Shown here piece after piece: positions 1 through 8,485 of a stretch of DNA of 64,000 nt. Position 1 is the stretch's first letter, and each line of letters begins with the position of its first letter. The translations under genes were made by a program, and so were the position numbers. The DNA lies in contig CAYRWR010000010.1 in NCBI GenBank assembly GCA_964428015.1, positions 22,010 to 86,009 on the forward strand. Direction: 5' to 3'. The DNA comes from CAYRWR01 sp964428015 (GTDB lineage Bacteria; Spirochaetota; Brevinematia; Brevinematales; CAYRWR01). The notes beneath the pieces are model-generated. The model did not search any database. It was not told the origin of the DNA and saw nothing but the letters and a program-made list of their open reading frames with translations.

Positions 1-1163
1 TTCACCGCTTCCTGCAATCTCTCTATAGGCTGGGTAAAGGACATGCGTACATAGCCCTCCATCCCAAAAGCAGAACCGGCTACCATACTGACATGGGCCT
101 TGTTGAGGACGGATTCCACGAATTCAGCGCTGTTATTGGGGACGATTCCGCCCACGGTATTACCCAGATAATACTGAATATTAGGGAAGACATAAAAAGC
201 GCCTTCCGGTTTCTGACAGCGGAAGCCATGTATTTTATTGAGCGCTTCCACTATATATTCCCGGCGTTCTTTGAATTCTTCTACCATTCGCACCAGGGTG
301 CGGTTAGGTTCCTGCTGTATTGCAGCTATACAGCCCAATTGCGCAATAGTGTTGACATTTGACGCGGAATGACTCTGCAGATTGATCATGCCCTTGATGA
401 TATCAGGGTTACCGGAGGCATACCCCACCCGCCAGCCGGGAATGGAGAAAGCCTTGGAAAAACCATTGATGGTAATAGTCTGCTCCGCGATCCGGGGAGA
501 CAGACTGGCGATACTGACATGGGCCTGGTCAAAGCTGAAATATTCATAAATTTCATCGGAAATAATAAACAGGTTCTTCTTAACAGCCAGTTCGCCGATG
601 CGGCGCAGCTCCTCAGGGGTAAAGGTTGCCCCGGTAGGATTGGAGGGATAATTCAGAATGATACCGCGGACACGGGAAGTAAGGTGTTTTTCCAGTTCAT
701 CCAGATCCGGTTTAAAACCGTCATCTTCAGAAGTAGGTATGACTTTGGCTATCCCGCCGGCTAATTGTATCTGCTCTACATAACTGACCCAGTAAGGGGC
801 AAAGAGCAGGACTTCATCATCATGATTCAGCAGGGTACGCAGTGCGGCATAGATGCCGAACTTGGCCCCAGGCGTGATAATCACCGCCCCTGATTGGGTG
901 GGGATTTTATTGACTTCAGTCAGTTTCTGGGCTACCAGATCCCTGAGTTTGGGGATACCGGCTACAGGTGCGTATTTATAGTTTCCGTCCCTCACCGCAT
1001 TGATAGCGGCTTCGGTAAGCTCCGGTCCGGGAGCCAGATCAGGCTCTCCGGCAGCCAGACTGATCACATCGATGCCTTCGGCGATCAGGGCTTTGGAGCG
1101 GGCAGCCACTGCCAGGGTTTCTGACGGACTGATCTTCTTTACCGCATAGGACATTTCGAGCAT
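1..1163 (-). CDS. aspC: aspartate aminotransferase (class I/II PLP enzyme), 3' end cut by window edge
   Basis: A cytoplasmic pyridoxal-phosphate aminotransferase, most likely swapping amino groups between aspartate and 2-oxoglutarate. Minus-strand reading from ATG 1163-1161 gives 387 codons without a stop, so only about the last ten residues are missing (family 390-400). Visible in order: LAAGEPD near the N-terminus, YKYAPVAGIPKLR, NYPSNPTGA, SDEIYEYF, the PLP-lysine stretch SKAFSIPGWRVGY, and VRMSF near the C-terminus with the substrate-carboxylate Arg. AAAGGAG lies 6 bases before the ATG and fixes the start. The next gene is divergent, so it is probably transcribed alone or first in an operon beyond the edge. 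The exact amino-acid specificity (aspartate versus a related donor) is not settled by sequence. Confidence 0.93.
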   Translation of the reverse strand, partial: MLEMSYAVKKISPSETLAVAARSKALIAEGIDVISLAAGEPDLAPGPELTEAAINAVRDGNYKYAPVAGIPKLRDLVAQKLTEVNKIPTQSGAVIITPGAKFGIYAALRTLLNHDDEVLLFAPYWVSYVEQIQLAGGIAKVIPTSEDDGFKPDLDELEKHLTSRVRGIILNYPSNPTGATFTPEELRRIGELAVKKNLFIISDEIYEYFSFDQAHVSIASLSPRIAEQTITINGFSKAFSIPGWRVGYASGNPDIIKGMINLQSHSASNVNTIAQLGCIAAIQQEPNRTLVRMVEEFKERREYIVEALNKIHGFRCQKPEGAFYVFPNIQYYLGNTVGGIVPNNSAEFVESVLNKAHVSMVAGSAFGMEGYVRMSFTQPIERLQEAV

Positions 1164-1316
1164 GCACAGCTCCTTTACGCATAGTTAGTCTTATTTTAAA
1201 GGGAAGCACCACCCCTGTCAATTGTTCAGTGTATGAAATGCCTGGATTTTTGTGATTTGGTTTGACGAAGGGATTAAAATTATATAATTTATATATGAAT
1301 TAACCCAGGAGGGACC

Positions 1317-2102
1317 ATGGATACCGCTTTGCCCGTACTATTCATAGGCCATGGATCACCAATGAACGCGATTGCGGACAATGAATATACCCGCAGTCTG
1401 ACTGAAGTGGGCAGGATGCTGCCCCTACCCCGAGCCATCTTGGTCATTTCTGCCCACTGGCATACTCCCGGCATACAGGTCATTGATAGCCCCCATCCCG
1501 AGCAAATCTATGACTTTTCCGGATTTCCCCCTGAGCTCTATACTCACAGCTACCGTCCTCTGGGTGCACCACAGACTGCACGATCCATCAGCCAGACACT
1601 CTCCGATCTCCCGGTGATACCCACTCATCATTGGGGGCTGGATCATGGAGCCTGGTCAGTGCTGACCCACCTCTACCCCCGAGCCAATGTCCCCACTCTC
1701 CAGCTTTCCATAGATTTACACCAGGATGCCCGTTATCATTTTGAGCTGGGACGTCGTCTGCGCTGGCTGCGCCATGAGGGAGTCCTGATTCTGGGCAGCG
1801 GGAATATCGTCCATAATCTGCGGCTGATCCGCTGGGAAGAAAACGCTCCCGCCTACGACTGGGCCTGTAACTTTGATCATGAAGTCAAAAGAGCCGTTAT
1901 ACAGGAAGACTATGAGTCACTGTTCCAGTACCAGGAATGGGGGGAACACGCTTCTCTTTCCGTCCCTACACCTGACCACTTTCTGCCGCTTTTCCCTATT
2001 TTAGGATTGCTGGATGAGGATGAGACAGTTCAGTTCTTCTATGAAGGTATGCAGAATGGTAGTGCCTCCATGACCAGCCTGGTGAGTATACCAAAAATAT
2101 AA
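1317..2102 (+). CDS. DODA-type extradiol ring-cleavage dioxygenase (YgiD-like)
   Basis: A 261-residue member of the LigB/DODA class III extradiol dioxygenase family, like E. coli YgiD (4,5-DOPA dioxygenase). These cytoplasmic enzymes use a metal held by histidines to open catechol rings. Visible: FIGHGSPMNA at residues 9-18 with His12, SAHWH at 45-49 with His47, HHWGLDHGAW at 104-113, and PDHFLPLF near the C-terminus, matching the histidine spacing of the family. The start has AGGAGG six bases upstream. It stands alone between a divergent aminotransferase and apt. The real substrate is unknown; many bacterial members have no known aromatic substrate. Confidence 0.9.
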   Translation: MDTALPVLFIGHGSPMNAIADNEYTRSLTEVGRMLPLPRAILVISAHWHTPGIQVIDSPHPEQIYDFSGFPPELYTHSYRPLGAPQTARSISQTLSDLPVIPTHHWGLDHGAWSVLTHLYPRANVPTLQLSIDLHQDARYHFELGRRLRWLRHEGVLILGSGNIVHNLRLIRWEENAPAYDWACNFDHEVKRAVIQEDYESLFQYQEWGEHASLSVPTPDHFLPLFPILGLLDEDETVQFFYEGMQNGSASMTSLVSIPKI

Positions 2103-2194
2103 ACTTTCACCAATAACTTTTCGCATATATAAATTTCTAGGCAAAATTATACTTTTCTCCAATATCCTGTGTGGACTTATGTGTGATATGCTAC

Positions 2195-2203
2195 TGGTAT
2201 AAT
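2195..2203 (+). promoter_or_regulatory. extended -10 promoter for apt
   Basis: TGG followed by TATAAT is a consensus -10 with an extended TGN element. No good -35 lies 17 bases upstream, as expected for an extended -10 promoter. It is about 65 bases before the apt ATG. Confidence 0.5.
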
Positions 2204-2268
2204 CAAGTTTTTTTGTCACTTCCCCGTTTTCAAGCTACAATATGGCAATAAACTCCCAGGAGTCTGCC

Positions 2269-2793
2269 ATGGATCTGGAATCTCTCGTCCGTGATGTCCC
2301 TGATTTCCCTAAAAAAGGCATCCTGTTCAAGGATCTCACCACCCTGTGGAAGGACAGGCAGGGCTTCAAAGAGCAGATAGATGCCCTGGCCACGCATTTC
2401 CGCTCCAAGAATATAGACAAAGTAGTGGGAACTGAATCCCGAGGCTTCATCATCGGGGCACCTCTGGCCTATGCCCTGGGCGCGGGCTTTGTCCCGGTAC
2501 GAAAGGCAGGCAAGCTCCCCGCCCCCACACTGGAGAGAAGTTATGCCCTGGAGTATGGAGAAGCCCGGGTAGAAATACACCGCGACGCCATTTCTCCGGG
2601 AGAAAAGATTCTGTTTGTAGATGACCTCCTGGCTACAGGAGGCACCAGCGCTGCCAGTATCGAGCTCATCCGGGAGCTGGGAGGAGACGTGATCTCCTGC
2701 GCCTATGTAGTGGAGCTGGAATTCCTCAACGGCCGCGACCTGCTGGATGTACCGGTCATCAGCCTGATCAAAGTGGAGGAAGAAGAAGAATAA
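2269..2793 (+). CDS. apt: adenine phosphoribosyltransferase
   Basis: Converts adenine and PRPP to AMP in purine salvage in the cytoplasm. 174 residues, the normal length. The opening VRDVPDFPKKGILFKDLTTL is the family N-terminus, ESRGFIIGAPLAYALGAGF lies in the middle, and ILFVDDLLATGGT is the PRPP-binding loop. An in-frame ATG 27 bases upstream would add nine residues, but the ATG at 2269 has CCAGGAG seven bases ahead and gives the usual Apt N-terminus. The acidic tail KVEEEEE is slightly unusual. It precedes the riboswitch-controlled glyA on the same strand, so two purine-linked genes sit side by side. Confidence 0.95.
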   Translation: MDLESLVRDVPDFPKKGILFKDLTTLWKDRQGFKEQIDALATHFRSKNIDKVVGTESRGFIIGAPLAYALGAGFVPVRKAGKLPAPTLERSYALEYGEARVEIHRDAISPGEKILFVDDLLATGGTSAASIELIRELGGDVISCAYVVELEFLNGRDLLDVPVISLIKVEEEEE

Positions 2794-2822
2794 GTCCGCC
2801 TTTTTCAGGATAAAGTGAAATC

Positions 2823-2851
2823 TTGACTAAAAAGCCTCTTCATTTTAACTT
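2823..2851 (+). promoter_or_regulatory. possible promoter of the glyA riboswitch transcript
   Basis: TTGACT followed after 17 bases by TAACTT. The -35 is good and the -10 is poor (an alternative TATATC lies five bases further on). It sits immediately before the ZTP riboswitch, where a start site is expected. Confidence 0.35.
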
Positions 2852-2858
2852 ATATCAT

Positions 2859-2927
2859 CCGTATGACTGACGCTGTCGGGGAGCACCCCGGGGAAGTACG
2901 GATTGTAAAAAGCCGTGCGTCTGGGCA
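2859..2927 (+). promoter_or_regulatory. ZTP (pfl) riboswitch in front of glyA
   Basis: CCGTA at 2859 pairs with TACGG at 2897-2901 to form P1. Inside are TGACTGACG, a GGGG-AGCA-CCCC hairpin and CCCCGGGGAAG, which match the order of the pfl motif core. After a short linker comes GCCGTGCGTCTGGGC, corresponding to the conserved GCCGCCUGGGC arm that forms the pseudoknot and ZTP pocket. glyA is one of the classic genes controlled by this RNA, which reports folate shortage through ZTP/ZMP. The aptamer ends 24 bases before glyA and no clear terminator follows, so translational control at the AGGAG is more likely. Identified by eye from the known consensus. Confidence 0.82.
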
Positions 2928-2951
2928 AAATTCTATATCAGGAGTTTGCCC

Positions 2952-4196
2952 ATGGATGCCTTAAAAAAACACGATTCAGCAGTGTTCGACCTGATCCGGT
3001 CTGAACAGTCCTACCAAAAATCCACCATCAGATTGATCGCCAGTGAAAATTATACTTCCCAGGCTGTATTGGAAGCCTGCGGTTCGGTTTTTCAGAATAA
3101 ATATTCTGAAGGATATCCCGGTGCCCGTTATTATCAGGGACAAATCAACTGTGATGCCCTGGAAACACTGGCCATCGAACGTGCCAGACAGGTGTTCGGA
3201 GCGGAGCACGTCAATGTCCAGCCTTATTCCGGTTCACCGGCGAACCTGGCAGTTTACCTGGCATTTGCCAAACCGGGCGATACTATTCTGGGTTTGAACC
3301 TAAGCCACGGCGGACACCTCACCCACGGGTCAAAAGCCAGCATTACGGGCAAATGGTTCAATGCGGTACACTATAACCTAGATCCGGAGACTGGCCTGAT
3401 TAATTATGATGAAGTCCGAAGACTGGCTCAGGAGCATAAGCCCCGCCTCCTCATCGCCGGCCATTCAGCCTATCCCCGTCAGTTGGATTTTGCCCGGTTC
3501 CGCTCTATCGCGGATGAATGCGGGGCCATCCTGCTGGTGGACATGGCCCATTTCGCCGGACTGGTGGCTGGCGGAGTGCATGACAATCCGGTACCTTACG
3601 CGGATGTCGTCACCACCACTACCCACAAAACCCTGCGCGGCCCCCGGGGTGCTATGATCCTGTGCAAAGAAATCCACGCCAAAGCCATTGATAAAGCGGT
3701 TTTTCCCGGACTACAAGGGGGGCCGCATAATTCTACCACTGCGGGTATTGCGGTAGCCCTGGGTGAAGCCCTGCAGCCTGCTTTTAGGGAATACGCACGT
3801 CAAACCGTGGAAAATGCCCGGACTCTGGCCACTGAGTTATCCGGGTATGGTTTTAACCTGGTCAGCGGAGGTACGGATAACCATCTCCTCCTCATAGACC
3901 TGACTAATAAACAGGTCTCCGGAAAGGAAACCGCCCTGGCCCTGGAAAAAGCCGGTATCGTGCTGAATTACAATACTGTGCCGGGAGAAACCAGAAAGGC
4001 CAGTGATCCTTCGGGAATACGGCTGGGGACCCCTTCCGTGACCAGCCGGGGATTCGGCACTGGAGAAATGAAGAAAATCGCCGCCTGGATGCAGGAAGCT
4101 CTGGAAAACCGGGAAGATGAGTCTCATCTTATAAAGATTTCCCGTGAGATTGCTGATTTCTGCCGTAATTTTCCTGTCCCCGGGGTTGATTTCTGA
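2952..4196 (+). CDS. glyA: serine hydroxymethyltransferase
   Basis: PLP enzyme that interconverts serine and glycine and loads one-carbon units onto tetrahydrofolate. 414 residues, typical length. Visible: IASENYTSQAVLEACGS, NKYSEGYPGARYYQGQ, VNVQPYSGSPANLAVY, the PLP-lysine motif TTTTHKTLRGPRG, and FPGLQGGPH, all hallmarks. ATG 2952 has AGGAG seven bases upstream; a TTG six bases earlier overlaps that SD and is rejected. It lies directly downstream of the ZTP riboswitch, so expression should rise when 10-formyl-THF is short. folC, another folate gene, is elsewhere in the window. It converges on ccsA with only 33 bases between. Confidence 0.98.
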   Translation: MDALKKHDSAVFDLIRSEQSYQKSTIRLIASENYTSQAVLEACGSVFQNKYSEGYPGARYYQGQINCDALETLAIERARQVFGAEHVNVQPYSGSPANLAVYLAFAKPGDTILGLNLSHGGHLTHGSKASITGKWFNAVHYNLDPETGLINYDEVRRLAQEHKPRLLIAGHSAYPRQLDFARFRSIADECGAILLVDMAHFAGLVAGGVHDNPVPYADVVTTTTHKTLRGPRGAMILCKEIHAKAIDKAVFPGLQGGPHNSTTAGIAVALGEALQPAFREYARQTVENARTLATELSGYGFNLVSGGTDNHLLLIDLTNKQVSGKETALALEKAGIVLNYNTVPGETRKASDPSGIRLGTPSVTSRGFGTGEMKKIAAWMQEALENREDESHLIKISREIADFCRNFPVPGVDF

Positions 4197-4229
4197 TTAT
4201 CCGGGACCGGGGTAGAAATATCGGGTGAA

Positions 4230-4964
4230 CTATTTGTAACTGTGCAGTCCTGAGAGCAGGAACATAACTCCAAAATAAGTGAACAGCATTGCCGCAAAGG
4301 CGCCGTATACGACGCGACGTTTCCATAGCGGGGACCAGACATGGAAATAGACCTGTACTATGAGCCAGGTGACCAGCGCCCAGATCTCCTTATTGTCCCA
4401 GTTCCAGAAGCTGCCCCAGGCCTGTTCTCCCCAAAAAGCCCCCAGAAATATGCCCGCGGTGAGAAAGAAAAGGGTCATTTTCATTTCTCCGTCCAGACGG
4501 GACTGCTGTTCCGTCTTGTTCCATGCCAGTAGTACAGCCAGGACCATGGCATAGGTCAGACTGGCATAACTCAGGAACATCACCGGTACATGAATATAGA
4601 TCCAGGGAGACTGCAGGGCCGGCACTAACAGATTGGGCTGCCGCATCTCCAGAGGGAGAAGTAGTGCTATCCCCAGCAGGAGCATCACCGGCAGATTCAG
4701 CCAATGGACACTCTGAGGGCGAGGTGACAGCCAGCAGGTCTTAATACTGAACACGAACATAAAAAACACCATGGATTCATAGGCACCGGAAAAAGGGGCA
4801 TGGGCTGTGAGCCAGCTTCTCCACACCACCCAGGCCAGAAGGAGTATACTGCCCACACGGGGGAAAATCAGCCAGTCCCGCTCATTACGCAGCAGCGATA
4901 GCACCAGGCCGGTAGTAAAAAGGACCTGGGCAGCTCCAATCAGGAAGGTTTCCAGCCACATCAT
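4230..4964 (-). CDS. ccsA: cytochrome c biogenesis protein CcsA/CcsB family (System II haem handling)
   Basis: Integral inner-membrane protein of System II that exports haem and, with ResB, attaches it to CxxCH apocytochromes outside the membrane. 244 residues with about eight hydrophobic segments. The haem-handling WWD-like motif WGSFWNWDNKEIWAL is clear in the C-terminal half. YESMVFF near residue 60 matches the conserved early segment, and His residues lie at the helix ends. It overlaps the ResB stop by four bases (ATGA) and is the last gene of the six-gene haem operon. Its clients are probably the two P460-like lipoproteins and the cyclase sensor encoded upstream. Confidence 0.93.
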   Translation of the reverse strand: MMWLETFLIGAAQVLFTTGLVLSLLRNERDWLIFPRVGSILLLAWVVWRSWLTAHAPFSGAYESMVFFMFVFSIKTCWLSPRPQSVHWLNLPVMLLLGIALLLPLEMRQPNLLVPALQSPWIYIHVPVMFLSYASLTYAMVLAVLLAWNKTEQQSRLDGEMKMTLFFLTAGIFLGAFWGEQAWGSFWNWDNKEIWALVTWLIVQVYFHVWSPLWKRRVVYGAFAAMLFTYFGVMFLLSGLHSYK

Positions 4965-5911
4965 GAGACAACCTCCTTTTTACCCCACCACAGCTGAAAA
5001 GCCAGGGCCAGGAGAAAGAGTCCCGCGGCAATCGCCGGCAGAAACAGCAGCGGTTTATATGCCACACTCAGTCGGGAAATAAACATAAAATCTGCCTGAG
5101 GGATGCTCAATCCCCACCTGTCAGTCAGGGGATTTCCCGGTAGTAGTTCAGAAGTTTTAAAACTGCCTTGTTCCAGGATCTGACCAGCAGGGTCAGTTAC
5201 ATTCCAGGCAAACATTAAATCATGATCCATAACTGTCACCGGATGAAACAGAAACAGATTTCCTTCAGGAGTGCGAAGCTCCATTTCCTGGTCCTTTCCC
5301 AGGATGTATTCTTTTCCCCGGAAAGAAAAGCGAAAAGCAGTGATGCGAAAGTCCCAGCCGCTCTGATAAAACTTCAGTCCTTCCAGTCTCAGGGGATAAT
5401 TTACCAGAATATTGTAGGATTGAGTTCCTGAGACATTACTGACCTGTACCCGGCTGATGTAGAACAGACGGTCATTTTTATCAGAACCGGTGTCCTTTTT
5501 GGAAAAGGACTGGAGAATAAAGCTGCCCCGGGTAAGTGGGGCACCCAATCTGTGCTGAAGTTCCGGTATGGCTATGGATCCCTGTTCCGGCAGAGCTATA
5601 TCCATACTGCGTGAGGTAATATTCGCCATCATGACAGAAAAACCCAGAAACACAAAAGCAAAATGGGTAAATAAAAACGCACCTTTGCGTTTAATACGGG
5701 GATCCAGATCCCAGGCAAAAATCAGAATCATTAGCAAAAGCAGTACCCAGGGTATGACATAAAGGGGACTCCCTGCTAAATTTCTCACCTGCTGAGGGTC
5801 TTTGAAAAAAGAAAAAACAGCAGATAGAAAAGCAATGAGCAATGATACTCCCATTGCAATTTTGGGTAAAATCTGACTGAAGGGGCTGATCTCCGGATCC
5901 AGTTGGGACAT
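4961..5911 (-). CDS. resB: ResB-like System II cytochrome c biogenesis protein
   Basis: 316-residue membrane protein of the ResB/Ccs1 family, partner of CcsA in holding apocytochrome and haem for ligation. Three N-terminal hydrophobic segments lie at roughly residues 17-36, 48-66 and 78-96. A large extracytoplasmic domain follows, with NILVNYPLRLEGLKFYQSGWDF, the typical ResB run of small ligand-like motifs. A last TM (about 288-308) ends the protein. It starts six bases after the cyclase stop and overlaps ccsA by four bases, showing tight co-translation. It is shorter than classical ResB (about 450 or more), like compact versions found beside CcsA in other phyla. Confidence 0.9.
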   Translation of the reverse strand: MSQLDPEISPFSQILPKIAMGVSLLIAFLSAVFSFFKDPQQVRNLAGSPLYVIPWVLLLLMILIFAWDLDPRIKRKGAFLFTHFAFVFLGFSVMMANITSRSMDIALPEQGSIAIPELQHRLGAPLTRGSFILQSFSKKDTGSDKNDRLFYISRVQVSNVSGTQSYNILVNYPLRLEGLKFYQSGWDFRITAFRFSFRGKEYILGKDQEMELRTPEGNLFLFHPVTVMDHDLMFAWNVTDPAGQILEQGSFKTSELLPGNPLTDRWGLSIPQADFMFISRLSVAYKPLLFLPAIAAGLFLLALAFQLWWGKKEVVS

Positions 5912-5917
5912 GCCGGC

Positions 5918-7339
5918 CTACCTTACTTTAAGTACTTTGTAAAAATTCAAAGACTGCTGCTTGCCCTTGACGGTCTGGTTGGCTATCAATTCCGCGTCCA
6001 CATGAGGCTGAACCTGTTTATAGGTCTCTGTGGATATATAGACCGTGGAAGCCGGTGCCGCTGAACAAAGTCTCGCTCCCACATTGACGGTATCTCCTAT
6101 TACAGCATATTCCTTTCGCTCCGAAGAGCCGATGTTTCCGGCAACCACATCTCCTGTATTGATACCAATTCCAATTCTCAGTCCTCCGCCCAGCTCCTGG
6201 TCCAGAGTCAGTACCGCTTTGACCATATATGCCGCGGCGCGCACTGCGGACAGAGGGTCATCAAAGACTGCCATGAGCTCATCGCCTACAAATTTATCCA
6301 CATCTCCCCCCTGTTCCTGCACAATATGTGCCTGGACTTCCAGGACCCGGTTGAGATTGCGGATGACTTCTTCCGGACTATGTGATTCAGAATAAGAAGT
6401 GAAACCCCTTACGTCAGAAAATAAAACAGTGATAACTTTGCGGTTGCCTTTTTCGTCAACATTGATCTCACCCCGGACCAGCTGATCGGTAGAGCGGCTC
6501 ACATATTTGGAAAGTTTAAACCTTTCCTCCAGGCCGCGTGTCATATTGTCGATACGGCTGGCCAGTTCCCCGATTTCATCATTACGTTCTATGCCTACCC
6601 TGGCTTCAAAATCTCCGGTGCTGACCGCGGTCACTGTCTCTTCCATCTTCAATACCGGGCGGATAATCATGGCCCTCAGCATCAGGAAGATCACAGTCAG
6701 GATAAACAGACCTACCGCGGCAAAAAAGATAATCAGAGACATACGGTTTTCATCAATGGTACGATAAATGCTTTTTACAGACAGCTTGATGTGGGCAACC
6801 CCTCTGACCAGGTTGGCGTCCTGGGCATGACAGGCCTGACAGCTGCCTTCGGTCAAAATGGGGAAATAATATTCTTTTTCATGCCCTTCCAACATAAAAA
6901 ATTCCAGTTTCTTACGATTCTGGACAGTCTGACGGATATTTTCCAGGTCATGCTTTTTTTCAGCTTCACTGCGGGTATCCTGAATCCGGGTTGTCTGTTT
7001 AAAAGTCATTTTATGCTGAAAACGGTTGACCTCCTCCAGAGTACGGTCATCACTGAAAGCCAGGGTCCCGTCTGCCCGATAGATGGCAATCTGCTTAAAT
7101 TCAGACAGGGTGCGCAGATCCTGCATGGTCTTGACCATGACCGGGGCATCCCCATCCAGCATCATATTGCGTAGACTGGTGAGCAGGGTATCTGAATTCA
7201 GACCTATGCTTTTATCCATCTGTCTTAACAAATCATCCCTCTGGTCCCGGTAGGTCAAATAGACCACCACACTGATAGTGACTAATAAAGTAACAAAAAT
7301 CGAGGTCAGGATTTTAATCTGAATGGATACTTTTTTCAT
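5918..7339 (-). CDS. class III adenylate cyclase with extracytoplasmic c-type haem sensor and HAMP domain
   Basis: 473-residue membrane signal enzyme, predicted to make cAMP in response to a haem-sensed cue outside the membrane. TM1 is about residues 10-29, followed by a periplasmic domain containing CQACH at 167-171, a covalent haem attachment site. TM2 (about 201-223), HAMP (about 223-275) and the cyclase domain (about 300-470) follow. Catalytic metal Asp residues are in FSDVRGFTSY and FVGDELMAVF. The Lys in VDKFVGDE and Asp in YAVIGDTVN are the adenine-selecting pair, so ATP rather than GTP is favoured. The sensor resembles haem-PAS domains of Geobacter chemoreceptors (GSU0935 type). It is embedded between P460-like cytochromes and ResB/CcsA. 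The signal (NO, CO, redox) is inferred only. Confidence 0.9.
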   Translation of the reverse strand: MKKVSIQIKILTSIFVTLLVTISVVVYLTYRDQRDDLLRQMDKSIGLNSDTLLTSLRNMMLDGDAPVMVKTMQDLRTLSEFKQIAIYRADGTLAFSDDRTLEEVNRFQHKMTFKQTTRIQDTRSEAEKKHDLENIRQTVQNRKKLEFFMLEGHEKEYYFPILTEGSCQACHAQDANLVRGVAHIKLSVKSIYRTIDENRMSLIIFFAAVGLFILTVIFLMLRAMIIRPVLKMEETVTAVSTGDFEARVGIERNDEIGELASRIDNMTRGLEERFKLSKYVSRSTDQLVRGEINVDEKGNRKVITVLFSDVRGFTSYSESHSPEEVIRNLNRVLEVQAHIVQEQGGDVDKFVGDELMAVFDDPLSAVRAAAYMVKAVLTLDQELGGGLRIGIGINTGDVVAGNIGSSERKEYAVIGDTVNVGARLCSAAPASTVYISTETYKQVQPHVDAELIANQTVKGKQQSLNFYKVLKVR

Positions 7340-7348
7340 AATGCCTTC

Positions 7349-7885
7349 CTATTGGCCGGGTCTGATGTAGGTAAACAGATAATCGTTACCTTTGGCACCG
7401 CTATGGCAGACCAGACAGCTTTGGATAGGTCCGCAGACCGCTTCCCCGCCTTTTTCTTCAAACTTTGCCCAGTACCAGTCACCGCCCTGGCTAAAGGAGT
7501 TGGAAACTTTCATCATCACGGTAAGAGCCAGTAGTTCCTGATCCCGGTTAAAATTTTCTTTAACTATAATGGTACCATGAGGCATGACCCAGGCCCCTTT
7601 TCGCATGGCAGCCAATCCGGTGGGGTTGACATAAGTATGGACCAAAGCTCCGTGGGGTGAGCTGCCCTCACGCATCCCTTCTTCCCCAGGCATGTTGCCG
7701 TACTTCTTATAATCGGCCTTTACGGTAATAAAGTCATAAAGCTCTGGGGCGGAAATATTGGTAGAGGACAAAGGTGGAAAACCCATAAAATGCATACCGT
7801 CAGTTTTTCCTGCCTGGCCCTTTTTTCCAGTACAGGAGGTAACCATAAGCCCTGCCAGGATTAAAAATAACCATATGTTTTTCAT
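7349..7885 (-). CDS. cytochrome P460-like c-type haem lipoprotein (copy 2)
   Basis: 178-residue exported lipoprotein with lipobox VTSC (Cys18). The mature part has PHGALVHTYVN, PHGTIIVKENFNRDQE, GDWYWAKF and a C-terminal CLVCHSGAKGNDYLFT. This order (a GTIIVKE strand, a W-rich strand, a late CxxCH then DYLF) is that of the cytochrome P460/cytochrome c'-beta family, which bind NO or oxidise hydroxylamine. Which lysine, if any, cross-links the haem cannot be told here. A start 27 bases upstream is possible, but AAGGAAG sits seven bases before ATG 7885. It lies nine bases before the cyclase gene and is paralogous to the gene at 7946-8464. Confidence 0.85.
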   Translation of the reverse strand: MKNIWLFLILAGLMVTSCTGKKGQAGKTDGMHFMGFPPLSSTNISAPELYDFITVKADYKKYGNMPGEEGMREGSSPHGALVHTYVNPTGLAAMRKGAWVMPHGTIIVKENFNRDQELLALTVMMKVSNSFSQGGDWYWAKFEEKGGEAVCGPIQSCLVCHSGAKGNDYLFTYIRPGQ

Positions 7886-7945
7886 GGACAACTTCCTTTT
7901 AAAAAAAAGCATAATTTCAGCCAGTTTAGATAATGAAGTTTATTT

Positions 7946-8464
7946 TTAATCTTCTCCATTTAGAGGATTAAGAAATAAATAATCATTATCTGATGCTCCT
8001 AAATGGCAGGTGATACAGCTGTCCAGTTTGCCTCCCGTGGCTTCGGTACCGTCAGGATTATATCTGGCCCAGTACCAGTCATTATGGGCAGGGTCAAAAC
8101 CCTGAACCTTGGCCATGATATAAATTCCCATAGGTTCCTGGTCGCGGTCAAAATTTTCTTTGACAATAATTGTACCCAGAGGTGCAATACTATTACTGAC
8201 AGGGAGTGCCTTTTTCAGTATACTGTTTATATAGAGTTTATGAAAAGGGCCATGCGGTACACTGCCTTCCTGCATCCCCTCATAACCCGGCCAGAAAGAA
8301 TACTTATGAAAAGGGGCTTCCTTACTGATTCTTTTCCAAACCAGCTCAGGTGTGACATTCTCGGGGGTAAAAGCCGGCCAGGATTTATCCGCATCCATTT
8401 TATTCTCATTACATGCTGTGAGCAGAGATAAAATAAATAGTACTCCCATTAATTTATTTTTCAT
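7946..8464 (-). CDS. cytochrome P460-like c-type haem lipoprotein (copy 1)
   Basis: 172-residue lipoprotein with lipobox LTAC (Cys18). It aligns with its downstream neighbour: GTIIVKENFDRDQEP, NDWYWARYNPDG, and CITCHLGASDNDYLF carrying the haem-binding CxxCH close to the C-terminus. The family is cytochrome P460/c'-beta, periplasmic small-ligand haem proteins. AGGAGAAGATAC precedes the ATG. The two copies (60 bases apart) look like a tandem duplication that has diverged, which suggests different roles such as ligand binding versus electron transfer. Haem loading would need the ResB/CcsA pair encoded in the same operon. Confidence 0.85.
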   Translation of the reverse strand: MKNKLMGVLFILSLLTACNENKMDADKSWPAFTPENVTPELVWKRISKEAPFHKYSFWPGYEGMQEGSVPHGPFHKLYINSILKKALPVSNSIAPLGTIIVKENFDRDQEPMGIYIMAKVQGFDPAHNDWYWARYNPDGTEATGGKLDSCITCHLGASDNDYLFLNPLNGED

Positions 8465-8485
8465 GTATCTTCTCCTGTATGCTTT

